The position numbers and the translations under genes are program-made. A DNA stretch of 64,000 nt from Cupriavidus pauculus (GTDB lineage: Bacteria; Pseudomonadota; Gammaproteobacteria; Burkholderiales; Burkholderiaceae): assembly GCF_022179805.1 (NCBI RefSeq), contig NZ_BPUO01000004.1, forward strand, positions 310,001 through 374,000, given 5' to 3'. Under the pieces are notes generated by a model that searched no databases, was not told the origin of the DNA, and saw only the letters and a program-made list of their open reading frames with translations. Of the stretch, positions 1-10,246 are shown piece by piece. How positions within the stretch are numbered: the stretch's first letter is position 1; each line of letters opens with the position of its first letter.

Positions 1-378
1 GGTTTTGCCGTGGTGGCTGGCGAGGTGCGCAGCCTGGCGCAACGTAGTGCCACGGCCGCCAAGGAAATCAAGTCGCTGATCGGAGACTCGGCAGACCGCG
101 TGGAGCGCGGCTCCGAACTGGTGGCGCAGGCTGGCCGCACGATGGAAGAGATTGTCGGCGCGGTGAAGCGCGTGACCGACATCATGGGCGAAATCAGCGC
201 GGCCTCGGCCGAGCAGAGCGCCGGCATCGAGCAGGTGAACCAGGCCGTGACGCAGATGGACACCGTGACGCAGCAGAACGCCGCGCTGGTGGAACAGGCC
301 GCCGCGGCCGCAGGCTCGCTCGAAGAGCAGGCCCAGCGGCTCAAGGAAGCCGTGGCGACGTTCCGCCTGGCTGCCTGA
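1..378 (+). CDS. Methyl-accepting chemotaxis protein, C-terminal fragment
   Basis: The open frame enters from the left edge, so only the last 125 residues are visible. They hold the end of the cytoplasmic signalling hairpin, starting with the conserved stretch [16 protein letters not shown] that contacts CheA and CheW. The rest is the descending coiled coil, rich in A, E and Q, with a Q-E-N/A pattern typical of methylation helices. There is no C-terminal CheR/CheB-tethering pentapeptide; the protein ends TFRLAA. Sensor domain and ligand are outside the window. It converges on cyoD. Confidence 0.93.
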   Translation, partial: GFAVVAGEVRSLAQRSATAAKEIKSLIGDSADRVERGSELVAQAGRTMEEIVGAVKRVTDIMGEISAASAEQSAGIEQVNQAVTQMDTVTQQNAALVEQAAAAAGSLEEQAQRLKEAVATFRLAA

Positions 379-408
379 GCGATCTGAAGCTTGCGGGCCG
401 GCGGGGCG

Positions 409-858
409 TTACTGCTTCGCCGGCTCGGTCTTGGGCGGCACGATCTTGCCGCTCACGTCGGAGCTGGTACGGTCCGTCTTGTGTTGCATCGACGGCATCA
501 TGTTGCTGTTGAGGTGGTACATCACCCAGAGCGATCCGGTCAGGGTGATGACGACAAGCGTGAGTGTGAACATCAGCGACAGCATGTTCCAGCCGCCCTC
601 CGACTTCGCGTTCATATGCAAGAAGAAGATCATATGGACGACGATCTGCACCGCGCCGATCAGCAGGATCACGATCGCCGTGGTCGACGACTTCTCGATC
701 ACTCCCCCCATCACGAGCCAGAACGGAATCGCCGTCAGGAACACTGACAGCACGAAGCCGGTCAGGTAGCCGCCCAGCGTGGCGTGCGGGCCGATGTCCT
801 CGTCATGATGGCCATGATCGTGGCCGTGCCCGTTCAGTGCATGGTCTTGTGCGCTCAT
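409..858 (-). CDS. cyoD: Cytochrome bo3 ubiquinol oxidase subunit IV
   Basis: A 149-residue membrane subunit that helps assemble the heme-copper ubiquinol oxidase and has no cofactor of its own. The N-terminus is His-rich (GHGHDHGHHDED), followed by three hydrophobic segments as expected for CyoD. The start chosen overlaps the cyoC stop as ATGA, indicating translational coupling. It is the last gene of cyoABCD. No cyoE (heme O synthase) follows, because the next gene is the convergent chemotaxis receptor; heme O must come from a farnesyltransferase encoded elsewhere. Confidence 0.93.
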   Translation of the reverse strand: MSAQDHALNGHGHDHGHHDEDIGPHATLGGYLTGFVLSVFLTAIPFWLVMGGVIEKSSTTAIVILLIGAVQIVVHMIFFLHMNAKSEGGWNMLSLMFTLTLVVITLTGSLWVMYHLNSNMMPSMQHKTDRTSSDVSGKIVPPKTEPAKQ

Positions 859-1511
859 GGCAGCGTTCCCATCAGGTAGACGAACGTAAAGACGCCGATC
901 CAGACCACGTCCAGAAAGTGCCAGAACATCGACAGGCACATCAGCCGACGCTTGTTGGCGGTGATCAGGCCATGCCGGCCCACCTGCACCATCAGCACGA
1001 TCAGCCAAATCATGCCGAACGTGACGTGCAGCCCGTGCGTGCCGACCAGCGAGAAGAACGATGTCAGGAACGCACTGCGCGTGGGGCCTGCCCCTTCGTG
1101 GATCAGGTGCGCGAACTCGTAGAGTTCCACCGCCAGGAATGCCGCGCCGAACACGCCCGTGATGGCGAGCCAGATCTGCGTGCCCGCCACGCGGTTTTGC
1201 TGGAGCTGCAGCATCGCAAAGCCATATGTGATCGACGACAGCAGCAGGAACGATGTGTTCAGCGCCACCAAGGGCAGCTCGAACAGCTCGGCGCCGGTGG
1301 GACCGCCCGCGTACTCGCGGCCGAGCACGCCATAGGCGGCGAACAGGCACGCGAATATCAGGCAGTCGCTCATCAGGTAGAGCCAGAACCCGAGCAGCGT
1401 GCCGTTCTGCGGGTGGTGCTCTTCGGTCAGGTAGAACTGGTAGCCGCCCGGCGGCACAACGTCCGCCTCGGTGGTACCTGCTGCATGGAGGGGAAGGGTC
1501 GTATCAGCCAT
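855..1511 (-). CDS. cyoC: Cytochrome bo3 ubiquinol oxidase subunit III
   Basis: A 218-residue protein of the heme-copper oxidase subunit III family with about five transmembrane segments. Recognisable blocks are the N-terminal region [24 protein letters not shown] and the later G-T-H-G-L-H-V motif of subunit III. It is cofactor-free and stabilises the proton-pumping core. It overlaps cyoB by 8 nt upstream and cyoD by 4 nt downstream, so the operon is tightly coupled. Confidence 0.95.
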   Translation of the reverse strand: MADTTLPLHAAGTTEADVVPPGGYQFYLTEEHHPQNGTLLGFWLYLMSDCLIFACLFAAYGVLGREYAGGPTGAELFELPLVALNTSFLLLSSITYGFAMLQLQQNRVAGTQIWLAITGVFGAAFLAVELYEFAHLIHEGAGPTRSAFLTSFFSLVGTHGLHVTFGMIWLIVLMVQVGRHGLITANKRRLMCLSMFWHFLDVVWIGVFTFVYLMGTLP

Positions 1512-3516
1512 GGCCTGCCATCAGTTGGGTGCGTGCCGCCTCGGTCCGGACCACGACGTCGGTCGGGATGTAGTAGTCGCGCTTGTAGTTGAAGGTATGG
1601 ATGATCGCCGTGATGATCGTGGCCGCGAACGACACCACCACGAGCCACCAGATGTGCCAGATCAGCGCAAAGCCCATCAGCGTGCACAGCCCTGCCAGGA
1701 TGATGCCCGCGGCGGTGTTCTTCGGCATGTGGATCGGGATGAAGCCTTCGAGCGGGCGCTTGTAGCCATGCTGCTTCATCTGCCACCAGGCATCGGTGTC
1801 ATGCACCATCGGCGTGAAGGCGAAGTTGTATTGCGGCGGCGGTGACGACGTCGACCATTCGAGCGTGCGGCCGTCCCAGGGGTCGCCGGTGGTGTCGCGC
1901 AGTTCTTCGCGCCGCAGGAAGCTGACCACGAGCTGGATGATGAAGCAGGCAATGCCGCACGCGATCAGGAACGCGCCGAACGCGGCGATCTGGAACCATA
2001 TCTGCAGCGACGGATCATCGAAATGGTTCACGCGCCGCGTCACTCCCAGCATGCCCAGCCAGTACAGCGGCATGAACGCGAAGTAGAAGCCGCTGAGCCA
2101 GAACCAGAACGACGCCTTGCCCCACGACGCCACCAGCCGGTACCCGAACGCCTTGGGGAACCAGTAGTAGATGCCGGCCATCAGGCCGAACAGCACGCCG
2201 CCGATGATCACGTTGTGGAAGTGGGCGATCAGGAACAGGCTGTTGTGCAGCACGAAGTCCGCTGGCGGCACCGCCAGCAGCACGCCGGTCATGCCCCCGA
2301 TCACGAAGGTGACCATGAAGCCGACGGTCCACATCATGGGCGCCTCGAACTTGATCTTGCCGTGGTACATCGTGAAAAGCCAGTTGAAGATCTTGGCGCC
2401 TGTGGGGATCGAGATGATCATCGTCGTGATCCCGAAGAACGAGTTCACGCTGGCCCCCGAACCCATCGTGAAGAAGTGGTGCAGCCACACCAGGTACGAC
2501 AGCACGGTGATCACCACGGTGGCGTACACCATCGACGCATAGCCGAACAGGCGCTTGCGGCAGAACGTGGCCGTGACTTCGGAGAACACGCCAAAGACGG
2601 GCAGCACCAGGATGTACACCTCGGGGTGGCCCCAGATCCAGATCAGGTTCACGTACAGCATGGCGCTGCCGCCCTGGTCGGCCGTGAAGAAGTTGGTGCC
2701 GACGTAGCGGTCCAGCGAGAGCAGCGCCAGCGCGGCGGTCAGCACCGGGAACGCGGCGATGATCAGCACGTTGGTGCACAGCGACGTCCAGGTGAAGATG
2801 GGCATGCGCATCAGCGTCATGCCGGGCGCGCGCATCTTGACGATGGTCACCAGCAGGTTGATGCCTGATAACAATGTCCCGACCCCCGCCACCTGTAACG
2901 CCCATATGTAGTAGTCGACGCCCGCGTCCGGACTGTGCAGGATGCCTGACAGTGGCGGATACGCGAGCCAGCCCGTGCGCGCGAATTCGCCCACGAACAG
3001 CGACATCATTACCAGGATGGCGCCGCCAGTGGTCATCCAGAAGCTGAAGTTGTTCAGGAACGGAAACGCCACGTCGCGCGCGCCGATTTGCAGCGGCACC
3101 ACGAAGTTCATCAGGCCCGTCACCAGCGGCATGGCGACGAAGAAGATCATGATCACGCCGTGCGCGGTGAAGATCTGGTCGTAGTGATGGGGTGGCAGGT
3201 AGCCCAGGTTGTCGCCAAAGGCCACCGCCTGCTGGATCCGCATCATGACAGCGTCGGCAAAGCCGCGCAGCAGCATCACGATGCCCAGCACCACGTACAT
3301 GATGCCGATCTTCTTGTGGTCGATGCTGGTGAACCACTCGCGCCACAGGTAGCCCCAGACGCGGAAGTAGGTCAGCAACGCCACCAGCGCGATGCCGCCC
3401 AGCGCAACCGCGGCGAAGGTGCCGATCAGGATCGGCTCGTGGAACGGAATGGCCTCCCAGGACAGGCGGCCAAAAATCATGTTGGCGAGTTCGGAGCGCT
3501 CGGGCATGGTTGTCAC
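1504..3516 (-). CDS. cyoB: Cytochrome bo3 ubiquinol oxidase subunit I
   Basis: The 670-residue catalytic subunit, which oxidises ubiquinol, reduces O2 to water at the heme o3-CuB site and pumps protons. The sequence shows the heme-b ligand region ([10 protein letters not shown]), the CuB/Tyr motif [12 protein letters not shown], the HH pair (LHHFFT) and the HFHNVIIGG heme ligands, across 14-15 transmembrane segments. Length equals the family norm (about 660). A second in-frame ATG lies 9 nt downstream of the chosen start. A 107-nt gap separates it from cyoA. Confidence 0.97.
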   Translation of the reverse strand: MTTMPERSELANMIFGRLSWEAIPFHEPILIGTFAAVALGGIALVALLTYFRVWGYLWREWFTSIDHKKIGIMYVVLGIVMLLRGFADAVMMRIQQAVAFGDNLGYLPPHHYDQIFTAHGVIMIFFVAMPLVTGLMNFVVPLQIGARDVAFPFLNNFSFWMTTGGAILVMMSLFVGEFARTGWLAYPPLSGILHSPDAGVDYYIWALQVAGVGTLLSGINLLVTIVKMRAPGMTLMRMPIFTWTSLCTNVLIIAAFPVLTAALALLSLDRYVGTNFFTADQGGSAMLYVNLIWIWGHPEVYILVLPVFGVFSEVTATFCRKRLFGYASMVYATVVITVLSYLVWLHHFFTMGSGASVNSFFGITTMIISIPTGAKIFNWLFTMYHGKIKFEAPMMWTVGFMVTFVIGGMTGVLLAVPPADFVLHNSLFLIAHFHNVIIGGVLFGLMAGIYYWFPKAFGYRLVASWGKASFWFWLSGFYFAFMPLYWLGMLGVTRRVNHFDDPSLQIWFQIAAFGAFLIACGIACFIIQLVVSFLRREELRDTTGDPWDGRTLEWSTSSPPPQYNFAFTPMVHDTDAWWQMKQHGYKRPLEGFIPIHMPKNTAAGIILAGLCTLMGFALIWHIWWLVVVSFAATIITAIIHTFNYKRDYYIPTDVVVRTEAARTQLMAGHG

Positions 3517-3623
3517 CTGGGCCGGTATCGGCCCGTCAGGGCCGATGTTTTATCGTGAAGATTGGTATCTGGCAGTCGACCTGCTGGACCTGTTCGACGT
3601 CTCAAGCGAAGCGGGGCCGCGCG

Positions 3624-4682
3624 TCAGCGCAGCAGCCGGTTGCCGTCACTACTGGCCATGGCATCTGGCGCGAACGCCGGCGCGGCGGCCGGGGTGTTGC
3701 TCGCGGTGCAGATCTCCGACGACGGATCGAATCTGAGGCGACTGGGATTCCGGTTCTGGGCCATCGTATCGGCCATGCAGGCGCCGCCGTCCACGCAGCG
3801 GTTCAGAATCAGGTTGTAGAGGTCCGGCGCCACGCTGGCGTAGCGCTGCACCGGCTCGCGCTCGCTGGGCTTGGCCAGTTTCAGGTAGGCATCTTTCGAC
3901 AACTGCGTGCTGGACGACTTGGCCTGCGCGACCCAGCGGTCGAAGTCCTCATTGCTCATGCCGTGGAACTTGAAGGTCATGTGCGAGAAGCCCGCGCCGC
4001 TGTAGTTGGCGGACAGGCCCTCGTAGACCCCGGCCTTGTTGATCACCGCGTGCAGCTTGGTTTCCATGCCCGGCATCGCGTAGACCATGCCGGCCAGCGA
4101 CGGCACGAAGAACGTGTTCATGACCGACGTGGCCGTGATCTTGAACGCGATAGGGCGGTCCACCGGGGCGGCCAGTTCGTTGACCGTGGCAATGCCCTGG
4201 TCCGGATAGAGGAACAGCCACTTCCAGTCCATCGCCACCACCTCGACGTTCAGTGGCTTGACGTCAGGCGGCACCGGACGCCGGTCGTCGATTCGGGTGA
4301 GCGGGCGGTAGGGATCGAGCTGGTGGGTGCTGACCCACGTCACCGCGCCCAGCGCGATGATGATCAGCAGCGGGGCGGCCCAGATGGCCAGTTCCAGCAC
4401 CGTGGAATGGTCCCACTCCGGGTTGTAGGGGGCATCGCCCTTTTCGCGGTAGCGCCACGCAAAGAGCAGCGTCAGGCAGATCACCGGCACGATGATCAGC
4501 AGCATCAGGCAGGTGGCAATGATGATCAGGTCGCGCTGCCTGACAGCCATGTCGCCCTGGGGCGATAACAGGACCGCGTTGCTACATCCCGCGAGCGCCA
4601 AGGCGATGGCGATTGCGGCACTTCTCGCAAGTAGTTTTCCCGTCACACTAAACGTCGGCACTGCAGCTTCAGAGCGTGGCAT
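3624..4682 (-). CDS. cyoA: Cytochrome bo3 ubiquinol oxidase subunit II (lipoprotein)
   Basis: A 352-residue subunit II. It has a signal peptide with the lipobox LALAGC (lipidated Cys near residue 33), two transmembrane helices (about 48-70 and 95-118) and a periplasmic cupredoxin domain that lacks the CuA ligands, as expected of a quinol rather than cytochrome c oxidase. The conserved VVAMDWKWLFLYPDQGIATVNE segment is present. The C-terminal COX_ARM-like tail ends in an Ala/Pro-rich stretch. First gene of cyoABCD; the promoter should lie in the 147-nt gap shared with the divergent MFS gene. Confidence 0.95.
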   Translation of the reverse strand: MPRSEAAVPTFSVTGKLLARSAAIAIALALAGCSNAVLLSPQGDMAVRQRDLIIIATCLMLLIIVPVICLTLLFAWRYREKGDAPYNPEWDHSTVLELAIWAAPLLIIIALGAVTWVSTHQLDPYRPLTRIDDRRPVPPDVKPLNVEVVAMDWKWLFLYPDQGIATVNELAAPVDRPIAFKITATSVMNTFFVPSLAGMVYAMPGMETKLHAVINKAGVYEGLSANYSGAGFSHMTFKFHGMSNEDFDRWVAQAKSSSTQLSKDAYLKLAKPSEREPVQRYASVAPDLYNLILNRCVDGGACMADTMAQNRNPSRLRFDPSSEICTASNTPAAAPAFAPDAMASSDGNRLLR

Positions 4683-4829
4683 GGTCTTGGAAGTGGCGTT
4701 TGATTAACGTCGATGTTCGACTGACGTCGCAATCTTTCGATTTCCAATGGCAGTTTAGGCGCTATTCTTGTTACTGCGGGACTTTAAGTGCAGTACGACA
4801 TTCCTTCCGCACTTGATGGAGACTCTCAG

Positions 4830-6152
4830 ATGGCCAGTCTGTCTCACCAGCATCGCGCGTCGCCGACTGCACCTCCGGCGCCGGGCCACCACGAAGTGGC
4901 ACCTGCCGAAATCGCCACAGGCGTGGTGATCGGGCGGGCCTCGGAGTACTTCGACTTCTTCGTCTACGGCATCGCATCGGTGCTAGTCTTTCCGACGGTC
5001 TACTTTCCATTTGCCGGCGAGCTGGCGGGGCTGCTCTACAGCTTCGCGATCTTCTCGTTCGCATTCATCGGACGCCCGTTCGGCACGGCGCTGTTCATGC
5101 GCGTGCAGCGCCGATGGGGGCGTGGCACCAAGCTCACCGCATCGCTGTTCCTGCTCGGCACCGCCACGGTGGGTATCGCGTTCCTGCCCTCGTATGCGTC
5201 GATCGGCAGCGCGGCCATCTACCTGCTGTCGCTGTTCCGATTCCTGCAGGGCATTGCATTCGGCGGCTCGTGGGACGGCCTGCCGTCGCTGCTGGCGCTG
5301 AACGCGCCGGAGAACAAGCGCGGCTGGTACGCGATGGTGGGCCAGCTTGGCGCGCCCACCGGGTTCATCGTGGCCGGTGCGTTGTTCCTGTTCCTGAACG
5401 TGAGCCTGACGCCGGCCGAGTTCATCGACTGGGGCTGGCGCTATCCGTTCTTCGTGGCGTTCGCCATCAACGTGGTGGCGCTGTTCGCGCGCCTGCGGCT
5501 GGTGGTGACCAACGAATACACGCGACTACTCGAGGAAGACGAACTGGAGCCCATCAGCACGCTGCAGATGGTGAACGCGCAGGGCTTCAACATCTTCCTG
5601 GGCGCCTTTGCCTCGCTGGCCAGCTACGCGCTGTTCCACCTGGTCACGGTGTTCCCGCTGTCATGGGTGAGCCTGCACAAGACGCAGGAGATCAGCGACG
5701 TGCTGGCGATCCAGATCGTCGGTGCGGCCATCGCGTTCATCGGCACGCTGATTTCGGGCTGGCTGGCCGACCGCATCGGCCGGCGCACCACGCTGGCGAC
5801 CATGGCCGTGCTGATCGGCATCTTCAGCCTGGCGGCGCCATGGCTGCTGGATGGCGGCGCGACGGGGCAGGACATCTTTATCCTGGTGGGATTCGGGCTG
5901 CTGGGTCTGTCGTACGGACAAGCCGCCGGGGCGGTCACGTCCAACTTCGACAGCAAGTTCCGCTACACGGGCGCCGCGTTGACCACCGACTTCGGCTGGC
6001 TGTTCGGCGCCGCTTTCGCGCCGCTGGTGGCGCTGGGGCTGTCGTCACTGTTCGGACTTGGCGCGGTGAGTCTTTACCTGCTGTCCGGCGTGGTCGGCAC
6101 GCTGATCGCGCTGCGAATTAATCGCGCACTGGGGACGCCGGACGACGCTTGA
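4830..6152 (+). CDS. MFS transporter, metabolite:H+ symporter type
   Basis: A 440-residue major facilitator protein with 12 predicted hydrophobic segments. The N-terminal GRASEYFDFFVYGIA block, the loop sequence GWLADRIGRRTT and the F-RFLQG-AFGG-W element match the MHS branch, which carries organic acids or osmolytes. The start at 4830 is preferred over an in-frame ATG at 4788 because GGAGA lies 8 nt before it. It is divergent from cyoABCD. The substrate cannot be read from the sequence. Confidence 0.85.
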   Translation: MASLSHQHRASPTAPPAPGHHEVAPAEIATGVVIGRASEYFDFFVYGIASVLVFPTVYFPFAGELAGLLYSFAIFSFAFIGRPFGTALFMRVQRRWGRGTKLTASLFLLGTATVGIAFLPSYASIGSAAIYLLSLFRFLQGIAFGGSWDGLPSLLALNAPENKRGWYAMVGQLGAPTGFIVAGALFLFLNVSLTPAEFIDWGWRYPFFVAFAINVVALFARLRLVVTNEYTRLLEEDELEPISTLQMVNAQGFNIFLGAFASLASYALFHLVTVFPLSWVSLHKTQEISDVLAIQIVGAAIAFIGTLISGWLADRIGRRTTLATMAVLIGIFSLAAPWLLDGGATGQDIFILVGFGLLGLSYGQAAGAVTSNFDSKFRYTGAALTTDFGWLFGAAFAPLVALGLSSLFGLGAVSLYLLSGVVGTLIALRINRALGTPDDA

Positions 6153-6182
6153 AGTGGTATCAATCTCCACCGCCTTGGTTTG

Positions 6183-6308
6183 CTCCCCTCTCCCGCACGG
6201 CGGGAGAGGGGCTGGGGGTGAGGGCGCGGCGGTTCAAACTGCTGCTTCGGCATCTTGATGCGCTGACCCTCTCCCCCAACCCCTCTCCCACTTCGCGGGA
6301 GAGGGGAG
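6183..6308. repeat. Paired inverted repeat element, copy A
   Basis: Two hairpins built on CCCCTCTCCC / GGGAGAGGGG in opposite orientation, each followed or preceded by a G-rich or C-rich tail (GCTGGGGGTGAGGG and its complement). They are separated by a spacer carrying GGCGGTTCAAA. The same architecture recurs at 42175, 55891 and 56055. It lies between the MFS gene and the carbonic anhydrase. It resembles REP/BIME intergenic elements and may also act as a terminator or mRNA stabiliser. Confidence 0.85.
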
Positions 6309-6374
6309 TCATAATCCCTCCCTTGACCCGGCGTGCGTATCGGCGCGCCATGGCTCAAACGAGGGGATTACCAA

Positions 6375-7022
6375 GTGAAAGACCTGATTCAAGGCATTCT
6401 CAAATTCCAGCGCGAGGAGTTTCCCAGGCTCTCGTCGCTGTTCCAGGAACTCGCCACGCAGCAGAGTCCCAGCACGCTGTTCATCGCCTGCTCGGACAGC
6501 CGGGTGGAGCCCGCGCTGCTGACGCAGAGCGAGCCGGGCAAGCTGTTCGTGATTCGCAATGCCGGCAACATCGTGCCCGCGCACGCAGTGCAGCCCGGAG
6601 GTGTGTCGGCCAGCGTCGAATATGCGGTGGCCGGCCTGAAGGTGCGCGATATCGTGATCTGTGGACACTCGAATTGCGGGGCCATGACGGCGGTGGCGAT
6701 GTGCCAGTGCCTGGACCATATGCCGTCGGTGGCCGAATGGCTGGAACATGCCGCCAGCGCCCGCAAGATCAGCCTGGCGCGTCCGCATGCCTCGGATCGC
6801 GAGCGCGTGGAGGACATGGTGCGCCAGAACGTGATCGAGCAGCTGGCGCACCTGCGCACGCATCCGTGCGTGGCCCAGGCGTTGGCCGAGGGCCGAGTGG
6901 CGCTGCATGGCTGGTACTACGACATCGGCACCGGTGCCATCGATGCGCTGGACGGCAAGACCGGACGCTTCGTGCCGCTGGCCGAGTTTCCGGAAGTCAA
7001 CGCCACGGTGATGACGGCCTGA
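6375..7022 (+). CDS. can: Beta-class carbonic anhydrase
   Basis: A 215-residue enzyme that interconverts CO2 and bicarbonate. Zinc ligands are visible as Cys39 and Asp41/Arg43 (ACSDSR) and His98-x-x-Cys101 (GHSNC). The conserved RNAGNIVP and [10 protein letters not shown] blocks are also present. The GTG at 6375 is chosen because GAGGGGAT sits 7 nt before it and the protein then begins VKDLIQGI, as in family members; an in-frame ATG at 6333 would add 14 residues read from repeat-flanking DNA. Monocistronic. Confidence 0.9.
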   Translation: MKDLIQGILKFQREEFPRLSSLFQELATQQSPSTLFIACSDSRVEPALLTQSEPGKLFVIRNAGNIVPAHAVQPGGVSASVEYAVAGLKVRDIVICGHSNCGAMTAVAMCQCLDHMPSVAEWLEHAASARKISLARPHASDRERVEDMVRQNVIEQLAHLRTHPCVAQALAEGRVALHGWYYDIGTGAIDALDGKTGRFVPLAEFPEVNATVMTA

Positions 7023-7043
7023 CGCGGCAGGCCGGCAGACGAT

Positions 7044-8477
7044 TTATCGGCTTGCCGGCGCCGCGCGCATGACGCCCGCAGCAATCTCGCTGGTCAGGGC
7101 GTCGATGGCTTCCAGCTCGGTTTCGCCAATGGCAAGTGGCATGCGCGCCGTGCCCCAGTCGCCATAGATCATCGCGATGCAGCGATTGCGGATCTTCACG
7201 GGCGCCAGCAGTACCGTGCGCGCGTCGGGAATCGCATCGCGATACCAGCGCGGCATGCGGTGCGCCACTTCCGCGTCGAACGAATCCTCGATCAACAGCG
7301 GCCGGGATGACAGGCCGGCGAAGTGGAACACGTCGGGCACGAAGCCTTCCTCGAACGACAACGCCGGCAGCGCTTCGCGCATGCCGTCGCCAAAGCCCAG
7401 ACGCGCGTGAAAGCGCCGCGTGCTCGGGTTCAGCATCATCAGGAAGCAGCGCGAGAAATCGAGCGCGCGCATGCTGGTTTCCAGCACCATCGGCGCCAGC
7501 TGCGACACCGTCAGCCCGGCGCCTTCGCGCTGCACCTCGGCCAGGCCCTGCTGCAGCCGCTCCAGCACGTTCACGGGCTGGGGGCCATGCGGGGCCGCGC
7601 CATCGGTGGGAATGGCCGCTTCCGACTGGGTGATCGATGAATTCAGGGCCTCGGCCTGCCGCACCGCCACGCTGACGTCACCGGGATTGAGCCCCAGCAT
7701 CTTGGCGTGCGTGTTCAGCAGCGCTTCCACCGACGCCTCGGTGCCCTCGCGGACCATCGTGACAGCGGCTTCGGCCGATACATGGGCAATGGCCGACAGC
7801 CAGTCAGAATGCGTCTCCAGCACGGTGTCGTTGGACAGCGTGCGCGGTTTCATCGCGTGGGCGATCAGGCCCGGCAGGCGCCATTTGCGCGCCGCCGCTT
7901 CGGCGATGTCTTCCAGCGACACCCCGAGCACTTCCATGGCAGCCTCGTTCTCCGTCATCGGATGCACGGCGCACATGGCCTCCACGCGCTCCCATTCCTC
8001 GGGGAAGTAGAATACCAGCAGCAGGCGGCTCATGTGGTGCATCAGCGTGCAGACCACCGCCTCCTCGCCCTCGTTGATGCCCCGGGCCTGGGTCAGCGCG
8101 CGTGTGACCTCGCCTGCCACCAACGCACGCTGCAGCGCCTTGGCGGCCTGCGGACGCTTGGGCGCCACGCCGTGGAAGTAGTCCAGCAGCTGGATGCCCA
8201 GCGTGAGATGGCTGATGGCCTCCACGCCCAGCACCAGGATGGCGCGCGACACCGTGGTCACCTCGCCGCCGAACGACCGGTACATGGCCGAGTTGGCCAG
8301 CCGGATCACCTTCTGCGACAGGCTGAAGTCGGACAGCACGCTCGTGGCCATCTCGCCGACGGTCAGGTCGGCGTTGAGCGTCTGGAAGATATTGTCGACG
8401 CAGTACTGCAGCGTGGGAAAGTCCCCCTGCTGCGCCATGCGCGCCCACAGCGTCTCGAAGAACTCTGTCTTGGACAT
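7044..8477 (-). CDS. HDOD domain signalling protein with C-terminal GAF-like region
   Basis: A 477-residue protein. Residues about 15-215 form an HDOD domain (FPTLQYCVDNIFQ, LSQKVIRLANSAMY, AILVLGVEAISHLTL), a degenerate HD fold lacking a full metal-binding phosphohydrolase site. The C-terminal half (about 300-470) looks like a GAF sensor domain. Its start codon overlaps the stop of the upstream GGDEF/EAL gene by one base (TGATG), so the two are translationally coupled. HDOD proteins often act in c-di-GMP or stress signalling; partners here are unknown. Confidence 0.88.
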   Translation of the reverse strand: MSKTEFFETLWARMAQQGDFPTLQYCVDNIFQTLNADLTVGEMATSVLSDFSLSQKVIRLANSAMYRSFGGEVTTVSRAILVLGVEAISHLTLGIQLLDYFHGVAPKRPQAAKALQRALVAGEVTRALTQARGINEGEEAVVCTLMHHMSRLLLVFYFPEEWERVEAMCAVHPMTENEAAMEVLGVSLEDIAEAAARKWRLPGLIAHAMKPRTLSNDTVLETHSDWLSAIAHVSAEAAVTMVREGTEASVEALLNTHAKMLGLNPGDVSVAVRQAEALNSSITQSEAAIPTDGAAPHGPQPVNVLERLQQGLAEVQREGAGLTVSQLAPMVLETSMRALDFSRCFLMMLNPSTRRFHARLGFGDGMREALPALSFEEGFVPDVFHFAGLSSRPLLIEDSFDAEVAHRMPRWYRDAIPDARTVLLAPVKIRNRCIAMIYGDWGTARMPLAIGETELEAIDALTSEIAAGVMRAAPASR

Positions 8478-10246
8478 CAGGGCGCCACCCGTTGTGCGAA
8501 TACTTCGCCCTCGCCCATCACGAGCCGGCCTTCCAGCACCGCGTTCTCGAAATCAGACGGGTTCAGGGCGCGCGCGTAGCGCCATCCCTGCACCAGATCG
8601 CAGCCCTGCGCGGCCAGCAGCGTGCCCTGGGCGTCGGTCTCGACGCCTTCGGCGATGGCCACCAGACCCAGTTCGCGCGCCAGCGACAGCACGGCGGACA
8701 CGATGGTGCGCGCGTGCGGGGAGTCGATCATGTCGGCCACGAAGCTGCGGTCCACCTTGAGCGCGGACAGCGGAAAGCGCCGCAGGTAGGACAGGCTCGA
8801 ATAGCCGGTGCCAAAGTCGTCCACGGCAAAGCGGATGCCCAGCGCGCGCAGCGACAGCAGCAGGCGTTCGGCTGCCTGCGGATCGGTCATCAGTGCGCTT
8901 TCGGTAATTTCCAGCACCAGGCGGTCGGCGCCGATGCCGGCGTCCTGGATCGCGTTGCGCACGCTGTCGTAGAAGTTCGGATGCAGGAACTGCACGGCCG
9001 ACACGTTCACCGACATGTGGCCCACATGGATGCCCAGCGCATCCCACGCGGCCAGTTGCGCGCAGGCGCAGCGCAGCGCCCACGCGCCCAGATGCTTGAT
9101 GAGGCCGTTCTTTTCCGCCACGGGGATGAACACGTCGGGGCGGATATCCTGGCCAGCGTGCTCCCAGCGCATCAGCGCTTCCACCGCGCAGATCTTGCCC
9201 GAACCCGGCCAGACTATGGGCTGATAGTGCAGCAGGAATTCGCCGCTCTGCACCGCTTCGAACATGCTCTGCTCGATCCGGAACTGCTCGTCCAGCCGCC
9301 GGTCGAGTTCGGGCGTATAGACGCAGTAGCGGTTCTTGCCCAGCGCCTTGGCCTCGTACATGGCCAGGTCCGCGCGGCGCAGCCATTGCGATTCGCTCTG
9401 CGACGCCTCGGCGGAGAACGCCAGGCCGATGCTGGTGGTGATGCGCACGTGGCAGCCGCCCAGCAGGAACGGCTGGCGGCACACGTGGATCACGCGTTCG
9501 AGAATACGCACCGCCTCGGCCTCGGATTCCAGACCGTCGAGCATCAGCACGAACTCGTCGCCGCCCAGCCGTGCCACGCTGTGGTGGGTGCGCACGGTGT
9601 CCTGCAGCCGCGCGCCCACTTCCTTGAGCAGCGCGTCGCCAAATTCATGACCCAGCGAATCGTTGATGTTCTTGAACCCGTCCAGGTCCATCAGGGCCAG
9701 TGCAAACGGCTGGCCGCCGGCCGGGCCGCACATGTATTCCTCGATCCGCTTGCGGATGAAGGCGCGGTTGCCCACGCCCGTCAGCGGATCCAGGAAGGCA
9801 CGCTCGGTGAGCTGGCGCTGGGATTCCATCCATTCTGTGACGTCGTGGCCGAAGAGCAGCAGGCTGGCGGCACCGCTGGCCGCGCGGTAGTGGCTGACGC
9901 GCAGGTCGATCCAGTTCGAGCCGTTGCCGCCCGCCACGCGCACGCGCTCGCGGCGCGCGGCATGATCCTGCGCGCAGCCCTGCAGCATGCGCGCCACGCG
10001 TTCGCGCGAATCCAGCGCGATGACGTCGAGTACGGAGGTGTGAAGCAGATAGTCGAGCGGATAGACCAGCAGGTCGGCCGTGGTTTCGGTGGCTTCGAGA
10101 ATGCGGCCCTGGACGTCAACCCGCATGGCCAGCGCGCCGGAAGCTTCCAGCAACGCCCAGGCTTCGCCCCCGGCAGGGGTGGCACCAACCGGCCGGCGGT
10201 CGGCGGGCTCGGGTGCCAGGGCTACATCGTATGCAAGCGCGGTCAT
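8477..10246 (-). CDS. PAS-GGDEF-EAL cyclic-di-GMP protein
   Basis: A 589-residue predicted cytoplasmic protein. An N-terminal PAS domain (about 25-145) is followed by a GGDEF domain with the intact motif LGGDEFVLML and an EAL domain (about 330-575) starting AVEALMRWEH. The EAL part keeps the DDFGTGYSSLSYL, E-T-E-S and K-V-D-R-S motifs expected of an active phosphodiesterase. The I-site is not RxxD (it reads RTHH), so product inhibition of the cyclase is doubtful. The ATG at 10246 is preferred because the frame upstream codes for no recognisable protein. It forms an operon with the HDOD gene. Confidence 0.92.
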   Translation of the reverse strand: MTALAYDVALAPEPADRRPVGATPAGGEAWALLEASGALAMRVDVQGRILEATETTADLLVYPLDYLLHTSVLDVIALDSRERVARMLQGCAQDHAARRERVRVAGGNGSNWIDLRVSHYRAASGAASLLLFGHDVTEWMESQRQLTERAFLDPLTGVGNRAFIRKRIEEYMCGPAGGQPFALALMDLDGFKNINDSLGHEFGDALLKEVGARLQDTVRTHHSVARLGGDEFVLMLDGLESEAEAVRILERVIHVCRQPFLLGGCHVRITTSIGLAFSAEASQSESQWLRRADLAMYEAKALGKNRYCVYTPELDRRLDEQFRIEQSMFEAVQSGEFLLHYQPIVWPGSGKICAVEALMRWEHAGQDIRPDVFIPVAEKNGLIKHLGAWALRCACAQLAAWDALGIHVGHMSVNVSAVQFLHPNFYDSVRNAIQDAGIGADRLVLEITESALMTDPQAAERLLLSLRALGIRFAVDDFGTGYSSLSYLRRFPLSALKVDRSFVADMIDSPHARTIVSAVLSLARELGLVAIAEGVETDAQGTLLAAQGCDLVQGWRYARALNPSDFENAVLEGRLVMGEGEVFAQRVAP

